Virus record (IMG/VR): IMGVR_UViG_3300017727_000142 | Coordinates: 1-25,472 of that record | Length of the DNA stretch: 25,472 nucleotides | DNA from: a virus | Strand: one strand, 5' to 3' | Shown: positions 20,099 to 25,472 of the stretch, piece by piece | Numbering within the stretch: the first letter of the stretch is position 1 | How the letters are laid out: every line of letters starts with the position of its first letter | Translations under genes and position numbers: made by a program | Notes under the pieces: model-generated | What the model saw: only the letters and a program-made list of their open reading frames with translations | Databases searched by the model: none | Told to the model about the DNA's origin: nothing

Positions 20099-21700
20099 GG
20101 AAAGTTTTTTATGCTTGTATTCTTCAATTACTTTCTTCCTTTCTTCTACTGGTGGGTGCATTGTTGTACCCAACTCACTAAATGACTTTAATAAATCTTG
20201 TTTTTTGTACCCTACCGACGTCCAGTTGGCTTGATTGAAGATTGGAATACCTCTTTCCCAGTATCTTTTATGTCCATACAACTCTTGTTGGCACCCTAAC
20301 CACGCAGTTATAACATCCCAATATTCATTTTTCCAAAGTACCTGATGCATATGGTACATAGGATTATTTGGATCAGGCTTCATTTTAATCATTCTATTCT
20401 TGTTGAAATCATCAACATTTGGATCATCTAGAATTGCTTGAAACTCTGCATCAATATTGTCGATCTCTATTGGTTGTGCCCTTCTATAATTGTATTTATC
20501 AAGGTTTGTGGACAGTATATTACTGCGAATTATAGAGTGTGGTCCTGCCATAGGTATACTTAAATCGAACATAGACATTGCTTCTCTTTGCCAATTCTTA
20601 TCTATCCAATCAAATGTCCAATCTAAAGTTTCTCTTGTCTCATCTGGCAATCCCCATATAAAACTCATCTCACCTCTATAAAACCCATTTTCTTTTTTAA
20701 AGTATTCTTTTGCTTCTAATATACCCTCAAGAATCTTTTTAGGGTCCCCACCTTTACCCATTGCTTTTGCAGAATCTCTGTTAGTAGATTCAATTCCATA
20801 TAAATGGCTATTGAATCGCATTCTAGCCAGTTGTTCTAGATCGCCTTTGCGCTGTGTCATCAGGTCAGCACGTATGTAACCAGTAAAATTTACTTCAAAT
20901 GGTAATTGCTGTACTACATCTGCATACTTTGTTATCTTATCCGTGTAATCATTGAAGGTATCATCCGTGACAATATAATCTGTTGTACCCCATTTATCAT
21001 AGTTGCGCTTTATATCTCGCTCAAAGTCTTCTGCTGATCTGGTATGGTCATCCTTCACACCAAGAATTGGAAAGTTACAGTATGCACACTGAAAACGACA
21101 ACCACGTGAAGTCTCAAATGATAATGTTTCTTCTGGTCTTACAAAATCTCTTTTTTGATATTCTATGCCTATGTTTTGCCATGGAAATGCATTATACTTT
21201 TTCGTTTCCATACAATCTATGACTTTAATTTTTGGTGCGCCAGGATATATTTCTTTTTCTTCGTATTCTGGATTACCTTCAAGTACTGCACCGACACCCA
21301 GTTCACCATATCCAACAATACAATAGTCTATATTTGGTATACCAGCAATTGACCATAATCCTTGGCTACCAGCTATTGTTATTACGTCATAGTTTTTCTT
21401 GACGTATTCAAAAAGTTGTACTATATTGGGAGTGGATAAGTAGAAGATTCCACCAACACCTACCATTTTGGTATTGGAGTCTACTCTGCTTTTGACTATT
21501 TCGACTAGTTCTTCATATGTCCAAGAGTGTAGATAGTCAACTACTTCTACATCAAGATCATATGTTTCTCTGAGGTATGTGGCAACTCGGTACGTACCAG
21601 AAGTTCGCATTGCCATTTCGTATGATGGCTCGGTACCCATCTCACTTACTTCATACGAGTAAGCGGAAATACCCGTAAACAATAAAACGTCTACTGCCAT
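20087..21700 (-). CDS. Radical SAM protein with N-terminal B12-binding-like domain
   Basis: The 537-aa protein has an N-terminal Rossmann-like domain (about 1-145) of the layout used by B12-dependent radical SAM enzymes, with 'VGYGELG' near 129-135 resembling the GEGE-type motif. The cobalamin DxHxxG is not visible. The radical SAM core follows, with the [4Fe-4S] motif C201-RFQ-C205-AY-C208. The 'MSFIWGLPDETRETLDW' segment is typical of later core strands. Such enzymes do methylations, methylthiolations and other radical chemistry; the substrate is unknown. It stands between virion-type genes, so modification of a virion protein is one option. Any Shine-Dalgarno is weak. Confidence 0.85.
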   Translation of the reverse strand: MAVDVLLFTGISAYSYEVSEMGTEPSYEMAMRTSGTYRVATYLRETYDLDVEVVDYLHSWTYEELVEIVKSRVDSNTKMVGVGGIFYLSTPNIVQLFEYVKKNYDVITIAGSQGLWSIAGIPNIDYCIVGYGELGVGAVLEGNPEYEEKEIYPGAPKIKVIDCMETKKYNAFPWQNIGIEYQKRDFVRPEETLSFETSRGCRFQCAYCNFPILGVKDDHTRSAEDFERDIKRNYDKWGTTDYIVTDDTFNDYTDKITKYADVVQQLPFEVNFTGYIRADLMTQRKGDLEQLARMRFNSHLYGIESTNRDSAKAMGKGGDPKKILEGILEAKEYFKKENGFYRGEMSFIWGLPDETRETLDWTFDWIDKNWQREAMSMFDLSIPMAGPHSIIRSNILSTNLDKYNYRRAQPIEIDNIDAEFQAILDDPNVDDFNKNRMIKMKPDPNNPMYHMHQVLWKNEYWDVITAWLGCQQELYGHKRYWERGIPIFNQANWTSVGYKKQDLLKSFSELGTTMHPPVEERKKVIEEYKHKKLSWVS

Positions 21701-21709
21701 AATGTAACT

Positions 21710-21970
21710 CTAGTAAATTTTTGTAAGATTATATCCAACAGGTTCTGTTGTTTTTATCTCATGTTTCCTTTTGTCAATATCAATAAAGATAATATGTTTA
21801 GGAGAGAGTTTTTTAATATTTTTTACTCGCCAAGTTTTAGGTGCGCCTTCTGTCACTCTACTGCCGTCTGGTAGGATTGTTGTCTTGCCTTGAAAGAAAA
21901 CGGTTAACTCAAATTCTTCATACCAGAACTTGAGCCACCATTCCTTAAGACTCGACTTTCGCACCACCAC
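21710..21970 (-). CDS. Small conserved protein, KFWYEEFELTVFF type
   Basis: The conserved part begins SLKEWWLKFWYEEFELTVFF and runs through 'KTTILPDGSRVTEGAPKTWR', 'HIIFIDIDKRKHEIKT' and 'EPVGYNLTKIY', a beta-rich 75-residue module. I recall similar proteins in marine T4-like phages, never named. The frame is open up to an ATG at 22096, but that would overlap the upstream gene by 152 bases. GTG codons at 21970, 21967 and 21964 give a more reasonable overlap of about 20-26 bases; I chose the first. No clear Shine-Dalgarno decides, so the start is uncertain. Confidence 0.65.
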   Translation of the reverse strand: MVVRKSSLKEWWLKFWYEEFELTVFFQGKTTILPDGSRVTEGAPKTWRVKNIKKLSPKHIIFIDIDKRKHEIKTTEPVGYNLTKIY

Positions 21971-22868
21971 GCCACTGTCTGCAACTCCAGTATCCTGCTT
22001 TAGTTCTGTCTTTTTTGTTTGCACAGTCATGTCGGGCTCTAAAACTTGCTCTTGCTTTTGGGTCATCTCGTTTAATTTCCATGTTTGGATCACCAAATGA
22101 AACTTTAACTACATTGCCTTTTGCATTTTTGACATATACGTAAAATTTCTTTGAACCACCACGTTGAACTTTATTTAGCGAAACTTTCTTTTTCTCGCCT
22201 TCTTCCATGATTAGAATATCTTCTGATATCAAATCTTCATTCATTGCGGCACAATCATCACAACAAACTTCTTCGCTTACTGATTTCCAACCACCGCCAG
22301 CTTTCTTGTATTGCTTGGCAGCCCAACCATTTGCATATGCAGATGGATATACATCAAACTTTGATTTTGCTTGTGACTTGTATTTAGACCACAATGCAGG
22401 CTTTGTTGGAACATTCTTTTCTAAAAAGAGTTCATAATCTTCACGAATCTTTTCTAATTCATCTGGGTAATCTTTATCACCCTTCTTTGCGGGTGCTTCA
22501 CCACGAGCCTTTTTTGCTCTGATATTAGCCCACAATCCTTTTTTATTTCCTTCTGAAATAAACTCATCAAAAGTTTTCAAAACAAACTCCTCTTTTTTAT
22601 CTGTAGAAACCATAACGGGCTTTCCACCTTTACCCGATCTATCTGCTACTGGATCTTTTGCTCTTTTTCTTCTAGCGGCAGATGCTCTATCATCTTTATC
22701 CATGCTATGTGCTTTTGATCGAGGCATACATTTTGGTTTGCCTTCCCCTGGCTCTCTAGCACAATCACCCTTAATTTTGCCATCGGTACCTACACGTACC
22801 CAATCGCCTTGCTTACCTTTACCAAACCATTTTCTAAGGTCTTCTGCTAATTCTTCATAAGTCTTCAT
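21945..22868 (-). CDS. DUF5872-like virion-associated protein
   Basis: The 307-aa protein has a 'WVRVGTDGKIKGDC...GKPKCMP' block near 23-49, with 'SKAHSMDKDDRASAARRKR' next. A 'YPSAYANGWAAKQYKKAGGG' block follows near 174-193, and at the end 'KFYVYVKNAKGNVVKVSFGD' with 'RHDCANKKDRTKAGYWSCR' (C282, C296). These repeated-type Cys blocks match my recollection of DUF5872, common in marine T4-like phages. A CCDDC cluster is at 202-206. One site fits the prohead-protease rule (I104-S-E106 before G). It overlaps the upstream gene by four bases (ATGA). No role is known. Confidence 0.8.
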   Translation of the reverse strand: MKTYEELAEDLRKWFGKGKQGDWVRVGTDGKIKGDCAREPGEGKPKCMPRSKAHSMDKDDRASAARRKRAKDPVADRSGKGGKPVMVSTDKKEEFVLKTFDEFISEGNKKGLWANIRAKKARGEAPAKKGDKDYPDELEKIREDYELFLEKNVPTKPALWSKYKSQAKSKFDVYPSAYANGWAAKQYKKAGGGWKSVSEEVCCDDCAAMNEDLISEDILIMEEGEKKKVSLNKVQRGGSKKFYVYVKNAKGNVVKVSFGDPNMEIKRDDPKARASFRARHDCANKKDRTKAGYWSCRQWRGGAKVES

Positions 22869-24778
22869 TTCTTTTTAGCCTTAGCTTTAGGTGCTGGCTT
22901 AGCTTTTTTTGGTGCTTTGACTTTAAACTTCTTAGCTTTATACTTACTACCAGAACCACCTTTTGTAATTTTAAACTTCTTAGCGGCTTGTGGTTTACCA
23001 CCGCCACCTTTCTTAATTCTTTGTAGTTCGTTCTTACGTACTAGTGGCATCATACGAACGGCTAATCTCGCTACTAGAGGTGCCATTCTTTTTGCCATGC
23101 CTTCGATACGTGCTTTCTCTTGTGGTGGCATCTTACTTACATCACGACCTCTAGCAAATCTCTGCTTGATTACGTTTCTTGCACCACGTTGCGCTCTCTT
23201 TTTAATTCTAGCTGGATCAGCGGCTCTTCTAGATGCTCTCATTCTAGCAACTTTAAGTTTCTGTCTATTTCTTCTAGCCGCAAATCTGCGCTTCATTCTA
23301 CCTTGAACAGATAATACTTCATCAAGTACTTGTTCTTCTAATTCATCTTCCAATTCTAAATCAAAATCTGGTATTTCTTCAATGTCTTTAAAATCTTGCA
23401 ACTCTTCTTCGTCATACATTCCAAGAGCAACCATATCATCGAATGTCATTTTATTAATTTCATCTTCCATCTGAAGTATTTCTACTTCTGAAAATTCAAA
23501 TTCATTTGGTGCATCTGAAACTGCATCGTCTGAGTTGTTTTGTTTGTACTCTATGTCGCCCTGACCAGGAGTCATATCTTTGTAGTGTTGAGTACCTTCT
23601 GGAGTTCCCCAATGGTGAATATCTGAGTCATATTCTTCTTTAACCATATTAGCAAGAGTTCTTGCATCTATCTTATCAGATACTTGACCAGCAACGTTGA
23701 GGGCATACCACTCAATACCATGTCTGGTCCTGCCACCACCTTCTCTTTTCTTTCTATCGTATACTTGCTTTAGTATTTTCTTGGCGACATTGTACTTATT
23801 TCTATGTACTGTTTTAGCAAGAGGATCAAGCATCCATCTTGGTGCTTCATCAAGTTCTTCTTCTTTGACACAATTCGGGACAATTCTTTTCCCCTTCTTT
23901 TTCATGCCCTGCTGTTTCCAACCTACCCAACAGGCTTCATCAACTTCATCTTCTGCTAATTTATTTTCTGGCTCTTTAGGAGCTAACTGTGCAAGTTTTG
24001 CCCTACGTTTTTCTGCTTTACGTTGCATTGAAGACTTGCCAATACGATTACGCATTGTTGTTCTGTTTCTACCTATGTCTTCTTCTTTTATTCCACGTAA
24101 TTTTTTCTGGCTTTTTACCCATGTTCTCGCTCTATGGTTTGCAACGGGCTCTCTTGTCCATGCACCAATTCTTCTGTAGACTGACATGGTGGCACCCTGA
24201 TAGTTTGCACCATCTGAGTTATCAACAATAAACATATATCTACCAAACAAGTTTTGAAATCTACCAATATTATTTTGTACATCTTTCCACAAATCTGCTA
24301 CTACTTTATCTGGAAGAGTTCTGGGTCTTGATTTGTTTCTTGCTTGTGCTGTTTCTAAGTCAGTGTTGACGAATATCATCGCAACATCATAACCAATTGA
24401 TCTGAGTTTATTTGCTTGATTGCTTATTTTTTGATAATCTTTACCAGTACCATCAATTACTAAACCAAGCCTACCATCTATCCATTGTTCTTGTCTTTTA
24501 TTTGTAAGAAGTTTGGCTCTGTCTCTGATAGACTGACCTTTGCTAGAAAATATATTGTCTGGTGATGGTTCCATGCCCACTTTAGCTAAGGCTCTTTCGA
24601 AAGCATCATCAGAATTTATCAGTTTCAAGCCAAAAGATTGTAGTCCAGTTTGACCCACAATAAATGACTTACCACTGCCTGGTCCTCCAGCAAGGAAAAC
24701 TGCCTTGAAAATTCCAGGGTCATTTATACCCTCTTCAAGTGGGACAGGGTCAATAAAATCTAAGAATGTTTTATCCAT
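22865..24778 (-). CDS. Zeta-toxin-like P-loop kinase fused to a basic structural-type tail
   Basis: The 637-aa protein has a P-loop kinase domain in residues 25-215: Walker A GGPGSGKS (31-38), 'INSDDAFER', 'VIDGTGKD' (107-114), 'IFVNTDLETAQARNKSRPRT'. This is the layout of zeta toxin and polynucleotide kinase relatives. The rest is virion-like: a 'EACWVGWKQQGMKKKGKRIV' PNC block (281-303), acidic stretches (about 425-485), an Arg-rich helical region (about 487-600) and a Lys-rich end. A prohead-protease-type site (L14-E-E16 before G) lies near the N-terminus. It is probably a head-packaged protein with a kinase part. A late promoter almost touches its ATG. Confidence 0.8.
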   Translation of the reverse strand: MDKTFLDFIDPVPLEEGINDPGIFKAVFLAGGPGSGKSFIVGQTGLQSFGLKLINSDDAFERALAKVGMEPSPDNIFSSKGQSIRDRAKLLTNKRQEQWIDGRLGLVIDGTGKDYQKISNQANKLRSIGYDVAMIFVNTDLETAQARNKSRPRTLPDKVVADLWKDVQNNIGRFQNLFGRYMFIVDNSDGANYQGATMSVYRRIGAWTREPVANHRARTWVKSQKKLRGIKEEDIGRNRTTMRNRIGKSSMQRKAEKRRAKLAQLAPKEPENKLAEDEVDEACWVGWKQQGMKKKGKRIVPNCVKEEELDEAPRWMLDPLAKTVHRNKYNVAKKILKQVYDRKKREGGGRTRHGIEWYALNVAGQVSDKIDARTLANMVKEEYDSDIHHWGTPEGTQHYKDMTPGQGDIEYKQNNSDDAVSDAPNEFEFSEVEILQMEDEINKMTFDDMVALGMYDEEELQDFKDIEEIPDFDLELEDELEEQVLDEVLSVQGRMKRRFAARRNRQKLKVARMRASRRAADPARIKKRAQRGARNVIKQRFARGRDVSKMPPQEKARIEGMAKRMAPLVARLAVRMMPLVRKNELQRIKKGGGGKPQAAKKFKITKGGSGSKYKAKKFKVKAPKKAKPAPKAKAKKK

Positions 24779-24783
24779 AAGGT

Positions 24784-24791
24784 TATTTATA
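24784..24791 (-). promoter_or_regulatory. T4-type late promoter TATAAATA very close to a start codon
   Basis: An exact TATAAATA ends 5 bases before the ATG at 24778 (TATAAATAACCTTATG). T4 late transcripts start about 6-7 bases after the octamer, so the RNA would start at or next to the ATG. No Shine-Dalgarno is seen. Confidence 0.65.
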
Positions 24792-24792
24792 A

Positions 24793-25008
24793 TTAAACTA
24801 AAGCTAATACCTTGCTGAGTGCCGAAACAATAGTCTCTGCGTGAATTTTCAATTTTTCATCTTTGATACTACTACGAATAGCCTCAACGTCAGAAAAATC
24901 AGCAATTAACTCATCATACTCACTACGAGTAATATCACCTTCGTTTAGATAACTCTGTAGTTGTAAAAGTTTATCTTCGTACTCTTTTAATAATTCTTCT
25001 TCTTGCAT
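24793..25008 (-). CDS. Small helical acidic protein
   Basis: The 71-aa protein (MQEEELLKEYEDKLLQLQSY) is nearly all helix and acidic. It has one turn (LNEGDITRSEYDELIADF) and ends in a hydrophobic helix-like stretch (TIVSALSKVLALV) too short for a membrane span. The helix-turn 'EGDITRSEYDELI' resembles the SHOCT-type short domain seen at protein ends, but that is a weak similarity. AAGGA lies 8 bases before the ATG. The function is unknown. It precedes the kinase-fusion gene in the transcript. Confidence 0.75.
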   Translation of the reverse strand: MQEEELLKEYEDKLLQLQSYLNEGDITRSEYDELIADFSDVEAIRSSIKDEKLKIHAETIVSALSKVLALV

Positions 25009-25023
25009 TATGTTATTCCTTCA

Positions 25024-25398
25024 TTATTTTTTGATGCGTGATCCCGTTAAAGCAATAGCATCATCTGTTGCCTTAACAATATTTTCCCATTTTAGTTTAC
25101 AATAAACTTCTGAAGGATTTTCTCTATTGTAAAACTCTTCAACTAGTCCATGTAACTCCTTGTAAAGATCAGTACTAGTATCGTTCATCGTACCCGCACT
25201 ATATATCTTCAGCCACAGAGAGTTTTTATAAGTGTCTTGTGACAATGGACATCTACCCTCACTGGTAATAGCATCAACATTAAGTTCTACTAGTTTACCA
25301 TATTCTACGTTATCAAATTTATCAGCAAAAAGATTGCCAATATTGGCACAACCAGCAAGCGATAATACAATTCCTACAATAATAATTCCTTTTTTCAT
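25024..25398 (-). CDS. Small lipoprotein
   Basis: The 124-aa protein has a lipoprotein signal peptide, MKKGIIIVGIVLSLAGC, with lipobox LAGC and lipidated C17. The mature part is charged, with a helical end (ENIVKATDDAIALTG) and two Cys (EGRCPLS, VYCKLKW) that could form a disulphide in the periplasm. It would be anchored to the inner or outer membrane facing the periplasm. Phage lipoproteins include Rz1-type spanins and superinfection-exclusion proteins such as Llp. Length and lack of Pro-richness do not fit Rz1. GGAGG precedes the ATG, within a small GTTT/AAAC hairpin. Confidence 0.85.
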   Translation of the reverse strand: MKKGIIIVGIVLSLAGCANIGNLFADKFDNVEYGKLVELNVDAITSEGRCPLSQDTYKNSLWLKIYSAGTMNDTSTDLYKELHGLVEEFYNRENPSEVYCKLKWENIVKATDDAIALTGSRIKK

Positions 25399-25472
25399 GT
25401 TTCCTCCAAACGTTTCATTAACCTTTCAGCCCTGTTTGTTACTTGATCGTACCATCTAGAATATCTACCTTC
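25395..25472 (-). CDS. C-terminal end of an upstream gene (partial)
   Basis: From the window edge a frame runs 25 codons, ending in AERLMKRLEET, to a TGA that overlaps the ATG of the lipoprotein gene (ATGA). The segment is basic and helical (GRYSRWYDQVTNRAERLMKR). Its N-terminus lies outside the window, so its identity cannot be given. The ATGA overlap and lack of stops support it as a real gene end. Confidence 0.6.
   Translation of the reverse strand, partial: EGRYSRWYDQVTNRAERLMKRLEET

Noticed and set aside
23697-24179. 160-codon open frame on the plus strand, with 22917-23306 and others like it
   Set aside because: Antisense to the kinase-fusion gene; composition (Phe/Leu/Ser-rich) is what reverse reading of Lys/Glu-rich codons gives.
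1-25472. tRNA genes, CRISPR arrays, insertion sequences, integrase or attachment sites
   Set aside because: Gaps between genes are nearly all under 120 bases, and none shows a cloverleaf, regular repeats or transposase features.

Overview
The window looks like part of the genome of a marine T4-like myovirus, of the pelagiphage/cyanophage type. All 40 genes I can support lie on the minus strand, so transcription runs from high to low coordinates. They are packed tightly: many stops and starts share 1 to 14 bases, as in ATGA or TAATG. Markers of the T4 lineage are RNase H (rnh), a gp61-type primase, NrdA/NrdB with glutaredoxin, dCMP deaminase, an Ig-domain virion protein, and late promoters with the T4 octamer TATAAATA. 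The DNA is AT-rich and carries ThyX rather than T4's ThyA-type synthase. There are no photosynthesis genes, tRNAs, integrase or insertion sequences. The host cannot be read from the window; an AT-rich marine bacterium such as SAR11 is a guess.

Layout, in the direction of transcription. 25.5-14.9 kb is mostly virion and virion-associated genes: a small lipoprotein, a P-loop kinase fused to a basic structural-type tail (637 aa), a DUF5872-like protein, a radical SAM protein, a 751-aa low-complexity protein, an Ig-domain decoration-type protein, a small beta-rich structural protein, and three conserved proteins of unknown role, one of them a tail-anchored coiled coil. 15.1-6.8 kb is DNA replication and nucleotide metabolism: primase, an EF-hand/AT-hook-like protein, ThyX, NrdA, a QueC-like PP-loop protein, glutaredoxin, NrdB and dCMP deaminase. 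Inserted among these are a glycosyltransferase-like gene and an SGNH hydrolase. 6.8-2.4 kb is accessory: a secreted thermonuclease-like protein, two more SGNH hydrolases, a GIY-YIG-like protein, a four-helix membrane protein, a TagD-like cytidylyltransferase and a WYL_2/Sm-like protein. 2.3-0 kb holds RNase H and conserved small proteins. Three short membrane-protein genes (27, 49 and 57 aa) fill gaps between larger genes.

The most interesting signal is regulatory. At least five genes (starts near 2312, 3033, 4994, 16957 and 20044) have a promoter lying inside, or overlapping, an inverted repeat whose 3' arm covers or abuts the ribosome binding site or start codon. RNA reading through from upstream would fold and hide the start. 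RNA begun at the local promoter lacks the 5' arm and leaves the start open. The same logic is known for T4 genes e, soc and 49. Here it is paired with sigma70-like (early) promoters in two cases and TATAAATA (late) promoters in three. A second theme is a possible surface-glycan set: three SGNH hydrolases (two of them clear paralogues), a glycosyltransferase-like protein and a cytidylyltransferase.
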